From NCBI GenBank assembly GCA_001077715.1, contig CP011126.1, positions 1,054,001-1,118,000 on the forward strand: a stretch of DNA of 64,000 nt, written 5' to 3'. The DNA comes from Candidatus Coxiella mudrowiae. Its GTDB lineage: Bacteria > Pseudomonadota > Gammaproteobacteria > Coxiellales > Coxiellaceae. Made by a program: the position numbers and the translations under genes. This document shows, one piece after another, positions 1-10,976 of the stretch (positions are counted from its first letter, which is position 1; each line of letters begins with the position of its first letter). The notes beneath the pieces were generated by a model. It was not told the origin of the DNA. It saw only the letters and a program-made list of their open reading frames with translations, and did no database searches.

Positions 1-214
1 AACGAAGAAATTACTGATAATCAATTTATTGCTCCCATGTCAGGAACTGTTATTGAATTTTTGTTGAACCTAATCAATCAGTAAAAAAATCGATTGTCTA
101 CTTATCTTAGAAGCCATGAAAATGGAGCATACTCTCACCGCCCCTAAAAATGGAGTGATACAAGCCCTAATGTGTAAAACCAGTGACTTAGTAGATGAAG
201 GCGTACAGCTTTGA
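1..214 (+). pseudogene. 3' remnant of biotin-dependent acyl-CoA carboxylase alpha subunit (biotinyl domain)
   Basis: Two frames together encode a biotinyl carrier domain: a stretch with APMSGTV, then after a frameshift EAMKMEH, the classic biotin attachment motif with the acceptor lysine between the two methionines, then a PKNGVI-type strand and a VDEGVQL ending. In this family the domain forms the C-terminus of acetyl-, propionyl- or methylcrotonyl-CoA carboxylase alpha chains. The gene enters from the left edge, so the carboxylase part is not visible. At least one frameshift and an in-frame stop within 200 bases show it is dead. Which acyl-CoA it used cannot be told from this fragment. Confidence 0.75.
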
Positions 215-1214
215 AATTAAACTAAGGCTTGTCATAGCTAATTAACAACCAGCTTAAAAGCTAACCAAAAGATTACCATCTTTTACAATAGCTAAAATAG
301 CACATATCTAGCCTGCCACTGAACCAACCGATCACAATGAGTAAAAGTGGTAGGATTTAGCATGAAACTGATTGTGCGAAGTACCGCTCCAAAGCCCCGG
401 CCGAGCACGGTTTTTAACGCAGCATGTATACCATTATTTAATCTATGAATGAGGGCCGATAGGAGACCATCGGGGGGGAGCCCTGCAACCTGATAAGAGG
501 GCCATACAAATTACTCCAAAAATTAAAAAAATAAAATTGCGAAACCTAGGTTTAGCATCTAGTATCTCCATTTTGTTTGGTTGAGCTGCCATCTTATCAT
601 GATGGCAATAACAAGACGACAGCTCCACCTCAGATATTATCTCATGCTGCAATGGAGGATATGACAATTACTTGGGAATCAGCTATGGAGCAGTACATTT
701 ACCTAGCGCGTTCATGCGAGCACCTGCTTTCGTCGTTGCCCAACCATCCCATCGGCTGTGCAGAAAAATGGATATTACCAGCAACACATCGGTAATTGCT
801 CCAAGCACCTGCTGGATGAACAACGAATTCTGTTTAACGAGGAGGTCTACAGCCTACTACTAATAAAAAAATTGCTAAAACACCGATAAGGGACTTTCCA
901 AAAGTTTTCACTTTTATTTTTTTACTCCATATAAATAAAATGAAAAAGTCATTTTGTATCAAGAATAGCATATAATCAAATATGCAGACAAAACTTCAAA
1001 AAATTCTGGCTTAGTGATTTTACTGCCATATGATGAAAGAATTCTCGACAATTTAGCAATAAGGATGGTAAAAAAATATTATGACCTTACAACACAGAGT
1101 TTATCTCTTTTTTTATTCTTTTTTGGTTTAGCGCTCAAAAGCTCTAATTATCTGTTTTTACCTTTTCAAATTCGCCATAATCAGTTTAAACACAGACTTT
1201 AAAAGGTCGCTATT
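215..1214. other. About 1 kb without a supportable gene
   Basis: Only short overlapping reading frames occur here. A minus-strand stretch near 480-560 resembles a hydrophobic segment ending in LLSGC, like a lipoprotein signal, but nothing after it supports a gene. The region is probably decayed coding DNA; I could not assign a family. The last 200 bases should hold the promoter for the DAHP synthase gene, but no strong consensus was picked out. Confidence 0.4.
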
Positions 1215-2294
1215 ATGCAAAAAACACACAATTTAAGAATAAAAACTATACGGCCCTTGATCCTTCCCGCTCTTCTTATCGAAGAGTTACCCCTAACAGA
1301 TACAATTGCCAGCCAGATAAACCAAGCACGAACAGCCGCGAAAAGCATTATCCATGGAGAAGATGATCGCCTGTTGGTGGTTGTCGGCCCTTGTTCCATA
1401 CACGATTTTGCAGCTGCTCTGGAATACGCTTCTCGCCTTAAAGACTGCATGGCCCAATACTCAAGTGAATTATTTATTATCATGCGAGTTTATTTTGAAA
1501 AGCCTCGCACCATTATTGGATGGAAAGGTTTAATAAACGATCCCCATTTGGATGGCAGTTTTCAAATTAATCAAGGTTTACGGATCGCCCGACGTTTGCT
1601 TTTAGATATCAATCAGTTAGGAGTGGCCACTGGTAGTGAATTTTTAGACACTATTATTCCCCAATACATCTCCGACTTAACGACCTGGTCAGCCATCGGA
1701 GCTCGAACCACTGAAAGTCAAATCCACCGAGAACTCGCTTCAGGACTCTCAATGCCCATTGGCTTCAAAAATGGAACAGCAGGAAGCATACAAGTAGCTA
1801 TTGACGCTGTCCTTACTGCTCATCACTCCCATCATTTCTTGGGTGTCTCTGAACAGGGCATCGCCGCTATTATCAGCACTACAGGTAATCAAGACAGTCA
1901 CGTTATTTTGCGTGGTTCCACTCAAGGCACTAACTATGACCCGATAACAATTGCAGAAACTGTAAAAAGATTAAAGTCGGCCCATTTATCTCCCTCGATA
2001 ATGGTCGATTGCAGCCATGGTAATAGTGGCAAAGATCATAAAAAACAAATGCAAGTTATAGATTCAATTTGCGAGCAGATCCATCAAGGAAATCTCTCAA
2101 TTTTTGGCATCATGATTGAAAGCAATTTAATTCAAGGCAAACAAGCTCTAGAATCTGGTAAACTGCTAAAGTATGGACAAAGTATCACTGACGCTTGTAT
2201 TTCCTGGGAAGACACAGAAATAGCATTTAGTAAATTGGCTGAAGCTGTTATTGCCCGGCGTCACGAGAATGAAGAGAAAACGAGTGTCCAATAA
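1215..2294 (+). CDS. aroF: 3-deoxy-7-phosphoheptulonate (DAHP) synthase, class I
   Basis: Catalyses the first shikimate-pathway step, joining phosphoenolpyruvate and erythrose 4-phosphate in the cytosol. The 359-residue length is normal for AroF/G/H enzymes. Visible family motifs are GPCSIH at residues 58-63, then FEKPRT, GWKGLINDP, GARTTESQ, ELASGLS, GFKNGT and DCSHGNS; the last matches the tyrosine-type AroF more than AroG, but which feedback amino acid applies is inference. The gene is full length with no lesions. It is followed directly by broken chorismate mutase, prephenate dehydratase and prephenate dehydrogenase genes, the likely former operon partners. Its survival implies that chorismate is still needed for something other than Phe and Tyr. 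Confidence 0.93.
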   Translation: MQKTHNLRIKTIRPLILPALLIEELPLTDTIASQINQARTAAKSIIHGEDDRLLVVVGPCSIHDFAAALEYASRLKDCMAQYSSELFIIMRVYFEKPRTIIGWKGLINDPHLDGSFQINQGLRIARRLLLDINQLGVATGSEFLDTIIPQYISDLTTWSAIGARTTESQIHRELASGLSMPIGFKNGTAGSIQVAIDAVLTAHHSHHFLGVSEQGIAAIISTTGNQDSHVILRGSTQGTNYDPITIAETVKRLKSAHLSPSIMVDCSHGNSGKDHKKQMQVIDSICEQIHQGNLSIFGIMIESNLIQGKQALESGKLLKYGQSITDACISWEDTEIAFSKLAEAVIARRHENEEKTSVQ

Positions 2295-2295
2295 T

Positions 2296-2588
2296 AGTGA
2301 AGCTTTAATTAAACTACCCAAAAAAAAATCGACGAAATAGATTATCAAATTCATGATTTGCTTAATCAAAGGGCACAATACGCGTTAGAAATTGTGAAAG
2401 TCAAGATAGCAGAAGATGGGAAGCTTACGAAATTTTATCGTCCTAAACGGAAAGCAGAAATTTTAGAAAAAAAATCACTACTCAGAATAAATGACCTTTA
2501 CTGGCGGAAGAAGTCGCCACTATTTTTAAATCCATCATGAAAAAATGTCGAGATCTGAAAATTAATAATTATCCGGAATTAAAAAAAT
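2296..2588 (+). pseudogene. Chorismate mutase (PheA/AroQ-type) remnant
   Basis: Just behind aroF, fragments in different frames give IDEIDYQIHDLLNQRA and a PKRKAEIL segment, the pattern of an AroQ-class chorismate mutase (first helix with the catalytic arginine region, then the YxPxRE-like segment, here altered). A further piece, AEEVATIFKSIM, matches the last helix. The reading frame is interrupted several times in under 300 bases. In the family this domain converts chorismate to prephenate and often precedes prephenate dehydratase, as it does here. Confidence 0.65.
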
Positions 2589-3163
2589 GAAATCGATTGG
2601 CATCCAAGGGGCGAAAGGTAGTTTTTCTAAAATTGAAGCTCAACAATTCGCAAAGACATATAAGATTACAAATTTTTCACTTAATTATTTGATATCTTCA
2701 AAAAATTTATTTCGAGCTCTTAAAAATAAAGAAATTGATTTTGGCATTTTTACTATAAAAAATGTCCAGGTCGGCATCGTTATTGAGAGTATCGAAGCGT
2801 TGGCTAAATATCGTTTTCAAATTGTAGATATGTTTCACATTCCAGCGAGTCAAAATTTAATTACTCTTCTTAGAATTTCAATAAAACAAATTACGGAAAT
2901 TCATTCTCATCGTCAGGCTCTGAGTCAATGTCTTCAATTTTTAACGACGAATTTTTAAGGCTTCCCTATCATCGATGAGAATGACACAGCAGAATCCGCT
3001 CTCCTCTTGAAGGCCTGTGAATTTCCGAAAACCGCAGCTGTTATTGCGAATAAAGCTTGTGTATAACTTTATGACTTACAATTCTCTAAAGAAAGACATT
3101 CACGATCTTAAAAACAATCTGATTTTATTTTTAAGTGTCAAGCGTTATGAAGAAAATGAGTAA
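2587..3163 (+). pseudogene. Prephenate dehydratase-like remnant
   Basis: Starts with a G-x-x-G-(S/T)-FS segment (IGIQGAKGSFSKIEAQQFA) typical of the dehydratase family, followed by IDFGIF and a VIESIEALA region like the conserved N-[ST]-x-x-G-x-V segment. It keeps an open frame for 123 codons and then breaks; the rest (DENDTAESA, AAVIANKAC, HDLKNN) continues past stops and frameshifts. The family turns prephenate into phenylpyruvate for phenylalanine synthesis. The 3' end overlaps the start of the next remnant, as in a compact operon. Assignment rests on motifs and context; the protein is clearly not made full length. Confidence 0.65.
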
Positions 3164-3892
3164 CATAGTTAATATTTTAGGCCGTGGTAGTTTTAGCGCA
3201 TTACTAGCACAATTATTTCTCCCTGATTTCAACGTCAAAGTTTATGATATTGTTTCTAAAAAAAAGACAATCTTCTAGTTATTTCACTACTCTTAAAATT
3301 CTCTTAAAATTATAAACTATTTTGTCACTTTAGCTATTCGCTCTTTTGAAGAAATAATTTAAAGCATTACAAGCTAAATTAGGAAAGAGCACTAGCATTA
3401 TCAATTTTTGTTCCGTAAAACAGTTACCTCGTATAAGTGATGTAAATGCATCTACCCAATTCTACTGATATTATTGCTATCCATACCTCCCTTATTCGGC
3501 CCTGATTCATTCAAAAAAGATCAACGATTGAAGATAGTCATGCATCCCGAGAGGGATCTCTATAATGTGTATGATTTTTTTTTAGAAAAATTATTTTTTA
3601 AGAAAAAATTAAAGTTTTAGAAATGACACCTGATCAACATGATAAATTGGTAGCCAAATCACGAAGTATTACTTATTTCATTTGATGCTGTTTAAAAGCA
3701 ATCGATTCACGATCGATAGAAATCGATATTGTCGGTTATTGTAATTTATTAGCTTTTATAGAACAAAATTTAAACGATAACCGTAAAATATTTATTGAGT
3801 TACAAACATAAAATTCTTATGCGCTTAAAACAATTGAAGGTTTTATTAAAAAATATATCGAACTGCAAAGAGAAATTAAAAAAAATCAATAA
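3147..3892 (+). pseudogene. Prephenate dehydrogenase (TyrA-type) remnant
   Basis: Opens with a Rossmann dinucleotide-binding start (a GRGSF turn followed by LAQLFLPDF and VKVYDI). Pieces in shifting frames follow: VTLAI, INFCSVK, an IHTLFGPDSF-like segment, MTPDQHDK. This is the order of prephenate dehydrogenase, which makes 4-hydroxyphenylpyruvate for tyrosine. Stops and frameshifts occur throughout, so the gene is dead. With the two remnants before it, the terminal Phe and Tyr branches next to aroF are lost in this locus. Confidence 0.6.
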
Positions 3893-4633
3893 AATTCTTT
3901 CATGAGGTATTGGTATCGCTAATCATAATTTTTTTCTCCACTAACGCTAATTTTTTAATTAACGAATGGCAAACGCTACAAGAAAAAATATTAAAAATGA
4001 TAAAACCTATTAAAGATAAGACAAAAACAAAAAAAGAATAAACTTTACTTTCAGATCAGAAATTAAATGATATGCTCAATGGATCTTTATAATCTTTTTG
4101 AAGCAAAAATTAATTGGCTACGGTTCCGTTACAAAAGCATGTCTTTATTTAGTAGTGATTCGAGATGATATTTTCAAAAATAATCCTCGCGAAAATAGTC
4201 TAGAAAAAAAGAATTAGAAAAAATTTTTCCTGAAAGTTTAAACGAAGTGCAACAAAAATTGAATGATCTTACCAATTCTCATCACAACCAATGGCAAGAA
4301 AAACAAGAGACGTGGAGCCAACAATTAGCCATGGCACTAAACTTAAAAAATGTTTTCCTCTCAATTCTCCTCTCAGAAATTGAAATAAAAGAACTAAAAG
4401 ATCAAGAACCCTTGTCAGAACTTAGCAATCGTTTTGTCAATTTAAATATTTCTATGTCGTTTATTACTGTCAAAAATTTTGAAAATTATTATCGTTTAAA
4501 AGTTTATTTGACCATTCACAGCGCTCTTAGTCGCCAACAACAACCAGACGATGAGTCAATCCTCAACAAATTGTTAAAAAAGTTAGACACTAAATTTAAA
4601 GGAGATTCACTAGGAAGAAACACAACTTCTTAA
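3893..4633 (+). pseudogene. Unrecognised, decayed reading frame downstream of tyrA remnant
   Basis: The 5' half is broken by stops; the 3' part (4247-4633) is open for 128 codons and encodes a charged, glutamine-rich, probably helical segment (NDLTNSHHNQW, a LLSEIEIKELKD helix). I do not recognise a family. The open part may be the tail of a larger dead protein rather than a gene of its own, because upstream sequence in other frames reads on into it. No ribosome-binding site was obvious at 4247. Confidence 0.4.
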
Positions 4634-4682
4634 AATTCAATGGGCTGAAACAAAATAAATCATTAAGCTTATATAACTACTC

Positions 4683-5438
4683 TTATCCGATAACTTGATT
4701 AATGAGCATCCGTTGCCGTTCTACTTCGTACAAACAAATTCCACACGCCACAGAAACATTTAAGCTTTCTATACTACCTCGCAGAGGAATTTGTGCTAAA
4801 AAATCGCAATATTCCTTTGTTAAATGACGTATCCCTTTGCCTTCGCTGCCCAAAACGATAGCTACATCTCCTGTTAAATCAATATCTTGAATGTGCGAAT
4901 CCGCATCGGCCGCGGTCCCAATGATCCAAATCCCTTGTTCTTGAAGCCAACGAATGGTACGCGCTAAATTCGTCACGCGAATAAAGGGAAGCATCTCAAC
5001 CGCGCCGCACGCCACTTTGCGAACAACAGGCGTTATTCCAACCGCCCAATCCTTAGGTACAATCACAGCCTGGGCGCCCAACGCCTCAGCACTTCGAAAA
5101 CAAGCACCTAAATTATGTGGATCTTTTACTCCGTCGAGAATTAATAATAATACAGAGGTCTCACGATTTCTTATTACAGTTTGTAATACATTTACATCAA
5201 GACTTCCAAAATTTTTACATTCAGCAATTATTCCCTGATGTTTTCCCCAAAAAATATTTAATTCCTTGCGAGAAATATATTTAACAATTACACCTGATTT
5301 TTCAGCTATTTTTATAAGGGATTGTAAACGTTGATCTTCCCGATTTTTTTGCACATGCAAATTGATAACAGTGTGAGGCGCCGTTTCTAAAAGAACTCGC
5401 ACAGCATGGATTCCATACACAATTTTTATATTGTTCAT
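4683..5438 (-). CDS. rlmB: 23S rRNA (guanosine-2'-O-)-methyltransferase, TrmH/SPOUT family
   Basis: A 251-residue SPOUT methyltransferase, predicted to 2'-O-methylate G2251 of 23S rRNA using S-adenosylmethionine. An N-terminal substrate-binding part starts with YGIHAVRVLLE. The C-terminal knot carries the three family motifs: DPHNLGACFRSAEALG, then a GDVAIVLGSEGKGI segment, and SLNVSVACGI near the end. Length and motif order match RlmB rather than TrmH. It stands alone, with a dead gene downstream and rlpA divergent upstream. Confidence 0.9.
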   Translation of the reverse strand: MNNIKIVYGIHAVRVLLETAPHTVINLHVQKNREDQRLQSLIKIAEKSGVIVKYISRKELNIFWGKHQGIIAECKNFGSLDVNVLQTVIRNRETSVLLLILDGVKDPHNLGACFRSAEALGAQAVIVPKDWAVGITPVVRKVACGAVEMLPFIRVTNLARTIRWLQEQGIWIIGTAADADSHIQDIDLTGDVAIVLGSEGKGIRHLTKEYCDFLAQIPLRGSIESLNVSVACGICLYEVERQRMLINQVIG

Positions 5439-5537
5439 ATTTTGATCAATCGTTCTTGCAGAATATTTAACTTCATTAAGATATACTAAATTTAAGTGTA
5501 ATAATTTATATTTAAAAACCGAAGGACCGTAACTCCC

Positions 5538-6368
5538 ATGAAGCGCTTTTTATTTCGTTCTAGTATTACAATTTTTATCAGCGTTTTGTTTATTCTTTTT
5601 TTAGGCTGCGCTTCTCAAATAAAAGATGGCCCTCCTCGATATTATGTGGACGTTAGTAAAATTCCTAATGCAAAACCAAAACCCCTCTCGCGTAGTAAAT
5701 ATGGAAATCCATCCTCTTATGTGGTTAATGGAAAACGTTACCGAGTTTTAAAATCTACACACGGATATGTACAACACGGTATTGCCTCATGGTATGGGAC
5801 CAAATTTCACGGACAATTGACTTCAACACGCGAACCTTACAATATGCTGGCAATGACTGGAGCAAGTCCTATTTTACCTATTCCTTGTTTTGTGCAAGTA
5901 ACTAATTTAAGTAACGGTCGTTCTGTCATTGTCAAAATCAACGACCGAGGTCCCTTTGCCTCTCATCGCATTATTGATTTATCCTATGCAGCAGCTAAAA
6001 AATTGGGTTATGCCAACAAGGGGACTGCATTTGTAGAAGTTAAAGGGATAGACGTCTATCACCACATTCCTACTCGATCAATAATGCTCGCAAAATCGTC
6101 CACTCCTATATCACATTCCCTTCATTCCTCTCATTTATTTTTACAATTAGGAGCTTTTCGGCAGGCCACACATGCTGAAAGTTTAAAAAGAGAATTAAGT
6201 TCTTACATAAGAAAACCCATTCTTATTTTAAAAACAATTTATAATCAATTACCTATTTATCGAGTGCAAATTGGACCCCTAACGAATATTAGTGAGTCTG
6301 ATTATCTCCATAAAAAACTTAAAAAATTGGGCTTTGGAGAGGCTGTAACCATCATCAGCGAAGAGTAA
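5538..6368 (+). CDS. rlpA: RlpA-family septal lytic transglycosylase, lipoprotein with SPOR domain
   Basis: Outer-membrane lipoprotein expected to cut denuded (stem-peptide-free) peptidoglycan at the division site. The signal peptide ends in a lipobox with Cys24 (LFLGC). A double-psi beta-barrel domain spans about residues 77-160 and contains GIASWYG, a glutamate at 99 and the KINDRGPF segment with Asp136; a conserved Glu and Asp form the active site in studied homologues. A C-terminal SPOR domain at about 200-275 (LQLGAFR...YRVQIGPL) would bind septal glycan. The ung start codon lies three bases after its stop codon, suggesting co-transcription. Confidence 0.9.
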   Translation: MKRFLFRSSITIFISVLFILFLGCASQIKDGPPRYYVDVSKIPNAKPKPLSRSKYGNPSSYVVNGKRYRVLKSTHGYVQHGIASWYGTKFHGQLTSTREPYNMLAMTGASPILPIPCFVQVTNLSNGRSVIVKINDRGPFASHRIIDLSYAAAKKLGYANKGTAFVEVKGIDVYHHIPTRSIMLAKSSTPISHSLHSSHLFLQLGAFRQATHAESLKRELSSYIRKPILILKTIYNQLPIYRVQIGPLTNISESDYLHKKLKKLGFGEAVTIISEE

Positions 6369-6371
6369 TCA

Positions 6372-7079
6372 ATGATAACTATGACTGAAAAAATCACCTG
6401 GCAAACTGTTCTCAATGAAAAAAAACAAAAACCTTATTTTCAAGCTATTTTAGATTTCGTCAAAAAAGAACGTAAAGCGGGGAAAACTATTTACCCCCCT
6501 CAAAAAGATATTTTTAATGCATTGAAATTAACACCCTATGAGACGGTTAAAGTAGTTATTTTGGGACAAGATCCCTATCACGGGCCTAATCAAGCCCACG
6601 GGCTGGCCTTCTCTGTACGTCCTGGCGTCGCTTTTCCGCCTTCTCTCCAAAATATCTTCAAGGAACTGCATGAGGATTTAAACGTTCCTATTCCTTCTCA
6701 AGGAACTTTAGAAAAATGGGCCAAACAAGGCGTTCTATTGTTAAATGCAGCTCTGACCGTTGAAGCAGGCAAACCCCAATCCCATGCCTCTATTGGGTGG
6801 CATCGTTTTACGGACCATGTGATTGCTAGTTTGAACGATCATCATCCTAAAGGGATCGTATTTCTTCTGTGGGGAGCTTATGCACAACAAAAATCCAGTT
6901 TGATCACCAATATCCGACACCGAATCTTAAAAGCCCCCCATCCCTCGCCTTTCTCGGCAAACCGGGGGTTCTTCGGATGCCGACATTTTTCCAAAGTTAA
7001 CGAATTATTACGTGAAATGGGCCGTGAGGAAATCGATTGGACACTAGACTACCTAATCCAGTCCCACGACTCCTATTAG
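6372..7079 (+). CDS. ung: Uracil-DNA glycosylase, family 1
   Basis: Removes uracil from DNA, starting base-excision repair. It has the water-activating loop GQDPYHG with Asp67, AFSVRPG, the uracil-binding [10 protein letters not shown] strand and the minor-groove loop [14 protein letters not shown] near residue 195. The 235-residue length is standard. A second ATG nine bases in is also possible as the start. It directly follows rlpA. Retention of base-excision repair fits the intact mutS and recA elsewhere in the window. Confidence 0.95.
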   Translation: MITMTEKITWQTVLNEKKQKPYFQAILDFVKKERKAGKTIYPPQKDIFNALKLTPYETVKVVILGQDPYHGPNQAHGLAFSVRPGVAFPPSLQNIFKELHEDLNVPIPSQGTLEKWAKQGVLLLNAALTVEAGKPQSHASIGWHRFTDHVIASLNDHHPKGIVFLLWGAYAQQKSSLITNIRHRILKAPHPSPFSANRGFFGCRHFSKVNELLREMGREEIDWTLDYLIQSHDSY

Positions 7080-7134
7080 TTACGCGCTTCTAGCCCCTGT
7101 GTTGAGAAGATGAGATTCAAGCTCCTTGCTTGAT

Positions 7135-7163
7135 TTGACATTTTCTGGTCTGCCAGATAGAGT
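7135..7163 (+). promoter_or_regulatory. Sigma-70 promoter for tRNA-Leu
   Basis: A perfect -35 hexamer TTGACA at 7135-7140 and a -10 hexamer TAGAGT at 7158-7163 are separated by exactly 17 bases. The tRNA begins 13 bases after the -10, leaving a very short leader. This is the best promoter match noticed in the window. Confidence 0.7.
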
Positions 7164-7175
7164 TTTACGCCAAAT

Positions 7176-7259
7176 GCCGAGGTGGTGGAATTGGTAGACA
7201 CGCAAGTTTCAGGTACTTGTGGGGGCAACTCCGTGGAGGTTCAAGTCCTCTCCTCGGCA
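7176..7259 (+). tRNA. tRNA-Leu (anticodon CAG)
   Basis: A class II tRNA with acceptor stem GCCGAGG pairing with CCTCGGC, D-loop AATTGGTAGAC, anticodon stem CAAGT/ACTTG around loop TTCAGGT (anticodon CAG, reading CUG), a variable arm GGGGGCAACTCC, and T-loop TTCAAGT. The discriminator is A. The 3' CCA is not encoded, unlike the tRNA-Ser at 34,990, so it must be added enzymatically. The def gene starts 20 bases downstream. Confidence 0.95.
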
Positions 7260-7279
7260 AACACCCATAAGATACGAGA

Positions 7280-7810
7280 ATGCTCAAAATTTTACAGTAT
7301 CCTAATCCACGATTAAAAACCGTAGCGAAACGGGTTGAAACCTTTGATGATGAATTACAGAAAATCATCGACGAAATGTTTTTGACTCATTACAACACCA
7401 AAAATTGTGCAGCCCTAGCTGCTACCCAACTAGATTTAAAGAACCAAAAACACATCACCGTTATCGATTTTTCTCTGGAAAAAAATCAACCCTTATGTCT
7501 AGTTAACGCAGAAATTATTGAGCGAATAGGAAAGTGCGCAGAAGAAGAAGGCTGTATGTCAGTTGGTGGAGGCACTTTCGAAAAAATCAGTCGCGCTGCT
7601 AAAATTAAAGTACGTGCGCAAGATCGTTATGGAAAACCACTAAAGTTAGAAGCCGATGGATTTATGGCAAAATGCATTCAACATGAATTAGATCATTTAA
7701 ACGGCATCATCTTTCTAGACCATTTGTCGTCATTAAAACGAAGTCGAATCGATAAGCGATTAGAAAAGTTACGAAGACATTATAAATCATCCGAAAATAT
7801 GGGCTCCTAG
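7280..7810 (+). CDS. def: Peptide deformylase
   Basis: Removes the N-formyl group from nascent proteins. Metal ligands are visible: Cys92 in EEGCMSVGG and His135/His139 in QHELDHLNG, with Glu136 as catalytic base. The first motif reads AALAATQ instead of the usual GLAAPQ, and EGCLS is EGCMS; these variants suggest a diverged second-type deformylase, but the active-site residues are intact. It is 176 residues, normal for the family. The stop codon TAG shares its last base with the GTG start of cyoE, so translation is probably coupled. Confidence 0.9.
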   Translation: MLKILQYPNPRLKTVAKRVETFDDELQKIIDEMFLTHYNTKNCAALAATQLDLKNQKHITVIDFSLEKNQPLCLVNAEIIERIGKCAEEEGCMSVGGGTFEKISRAAKIKVRAQDRYGKPLKLEADGFMAKCIQHELDHLNGIIFLDHLSSLKRSRIDKRLEKLRRHYKSSENMGS

Positions 7811-8721
7811 TGAAAACATATACTGAAATAGGTCCGCTTATTCAAACCCACGTTACTTGGCAAGCTTATCTTCAATTATGTAAGCCACGTGTCGTTTTAT
7901 TAATGATATTAACAGCCCTAGTGGGAATGTGTTTGGCTAGTCCCGGTATCGTGTCCTGGCGTATTTTATTGTTCGGTAATTTGGGGATCGCGCTTGCTGC
8001 CTCTTCTGCAGCCGCGTTGAACCAGATTTTAGAGCACCATCTGGATAAATTAATGCATCGAACTAGCTGCCGTCCTATCGTGCAAGGCAGAATCAGTCGG
8101 CGAAATGCAATTATCTTTGCCAGCATGTTAGGTGTTTTATCTATGGTAATTTTGGTCAGTTTCATTAACTTATTTACAGCACTCTTAACTTTTGCCACAC
8201 TTATTGGCTATGCGGGTATTTACACACTTTATTTAAAACACGCCACTCCGCAGAATATTGTTATTGGAGGATTAGCAGGTGCCGCTCCTCCTTTATTAGG
8301 AGGGGTAGCCGTCACAGGGCACATCAATTCACCTAGTTTAATCCTTCTGCTAATTATTTTTATTTGGACTCCTCCACATTTTTGGGCACTTGCCATTCAC
8401 CGTATAGATGATTATGCCAAAGCAAATATTCCTATGTTACCTAACACTCACGGCATTCCCTACACGAAATTAAATATTTTATTTTATACGCTGCTGCTTG
8501 CCGTAATTAGCTCACTGCCTTTCATTATTGAAATATCGGGATGGATCTATTTTTCCAGTGCTTGTCTTTTAAATTTAGGTTTTATTTATTGGGCGATTCG
8601 CTTATTTGTGAGCAATGATTCCAAAATATCGATGCGAGTTTTTCGATACAGCATTTTGTACTTGATGCTTTTATTTTCAGCCCTACTTGTCGACCATTAT
8701 TTTAATTTATTGATAAATTAA
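7810..8721 (+). CDS. cyoE: Protoheme IX farnesyltransferase (heme O synthase)
   Basis: Inner-membrane UbiA-family prenyltransferase that adds farnesyl to heme b, making heme O for a terminal oxidase. The first prenyl-diphosphate motif NQILEHHLD and the second, [15 protein letters not shown], are present, with GAAPPLLGG and [10 protein letters not shown] between them. About eight or nine hydrophobic segments fit the family, and 303 residues is normal. The start is GTG overlapping the def stop by one base. A strong hairpin follows 22 bases after the stop codon. Retention implies a heme O or heme A oxidase elsewhere in the genome. Confidence 0.93.
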   Translation: MKTYTEIGPLIQTHVTWQAYLQLCKPRVVLLMILTALVGMCLASPGIVSWRILLFGNLGIALAASSAAALNQILEHHLDKLMHRTSCRPIVQGRISRRNAIIFASMLGVLSMVILVSFINLFTALLTFATLIGYAGIYTLYLKHATPQNIVIGGLAGAAPPLLGGVAVTGHINSPSLILLLIIFIWTPPHFWALAIHRIDDYAKANIPMLPNTHGIPYTKLNILFYTLLLAVISSLPFIIEISGWIYFSSACLLNLGFIYWAIRLFVSNDSKISMRVFRYSILYLMLLFSALLVDHYFNLLIN

Positions 8722-8743
8722 TTTTTATAAAAATTCCTTTCTC

Positions 8744-10128
<1,385 letters not shown>

Positions 10129-10277
10129 TCAACATTCCTAAATAACTGTTGGTAATCCTTGCGTTGTGTTTCTAAACTTAAATAAAGATGCCCCTTTTGA
10201 TCACTCTTTTCAGCCCTTACACGTCCATCTTGATCTTGTATAAGAAGGGAATATCGATATGCACCAAAAGAGTACGT
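10129..10277 (-). pseudogene. Short unidentified coding remnant between purA and lolD
   Basis: About 50 codons are open on the minus strand (YSFGAYRYSLLIQDQDGR, later a YLSLETQRKDYQ segment) ending in TAA, with stops just upstream and no start codon. The composition looks coding. It follows lolD in the same direction, so it may be the tail of a lost third operon gene. I do not recognise the family. Confidence 0.35.
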
Positions 10278-10283
10278 TCACCA

Positions 10284-10976
10284 CTATTTCTCTTTAATGT
10301 AAAGTTGGCCTTTTTCCAATAAAAAGATTCGATCCATTTTTGCGGATAAGAGGCGGTTATGCGTTACGATGATAAAGCTCGTATTGAGAGAACGATTTAG
10401 TTGCAAAGTCAAATCAGCCACCTGCTCGGCAGTTTCTTCATCTAAATTGCCTGTGGGTTCATCGGCGAGTACACAACGAGGTTCCGTTACTAAAGCTCGC
10501 GCGATAGTGATTCGTTGCTTTTCTCCTCCTGATAATTCTCCAACCCGATATTTTTGTCGATGAATTAATCCAACTTTTTCAACATAAGCGATGGCTTTTT
10601 CTTTTACAAGCTTAGGTTTCATCCCTCGAATGAGCAAAGGGATACAAACATTTTCCAACACATTAAATTCCGGCAATAAATGATGGAATTGGTAAACAAA
10701 TCCTAAATATCGATTACGTAATAATCCTTTTTCTCGCTCCCTAAGACGATTGATATCTTCATCTCCCACCCATATTTTTCCTGCCGTTGGTTTATCCAAA
10801 CCACCTAACAATTGTAAAAAAGTAGATTTTCCTGCTCCTGAAGCACCCACGATCGCCACGCGCTCCCCTGGTGCGACAGAAAAATCGACCTCATGTAAAA
10901 CAGGCACGTGTAATTTCCCTTCGAGATAGGTCTTACTCAATTTATCGCAACGAATGACCGATGTTTCTTTATTCAT
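10284..10976 (-). CDS. lolD: Lipoprotein-releasing ABC transporter ATPase
   Basis: ATPase of the LolCDE complex, which extracts outer-membrane lipoproteins from the inner membrane and passes them to LolA. Walker A GASGAGKST is at about residues 44-52; the Q-loop (VYQFHHLLPEF), signature LSGGEKQR, Walker B CVLADEPTGNLD and H-loop THN are all present. I chose the ATG at 10976, because it overlaps the lolC stop by 8 bases and begins the family's usual N-terminus; the frame stays open 12 codons further upstream. The resulting 230 residues are typical. A client lipoprotein (RlpA) is encoded nearby. Confidence 0.93.
   Translation of the reverse strand: MNKETSVIRCDKLSKTYLEGKLHVPVLHEVDFSVAPGERVAIVGASGAGKSTFLQLLGGLDKPTAGKIWVGDEDINRLREREKGLLRNRYLGFVYQFHHLLPEFNVLENVCIPLLIRGMKPKLVKEKAIAYVEKVGLIHRQKYRVGELSGGEKQRITIARALVTEPRCVLADEPTGNLDEETAEQVADLTLQLNRSLNTSFIIVTHNRLLSAKMDRIFLLEKGQLYIKEK

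Noticed and set aside
443..667. Minus-strand 74-codon frame with a lipobox-like LLSGC segment
   Set aside because: Only a few residues follow the cysteine before a stop, no family match and no ribosome-binding site; treated as decayed non-coding DNA.
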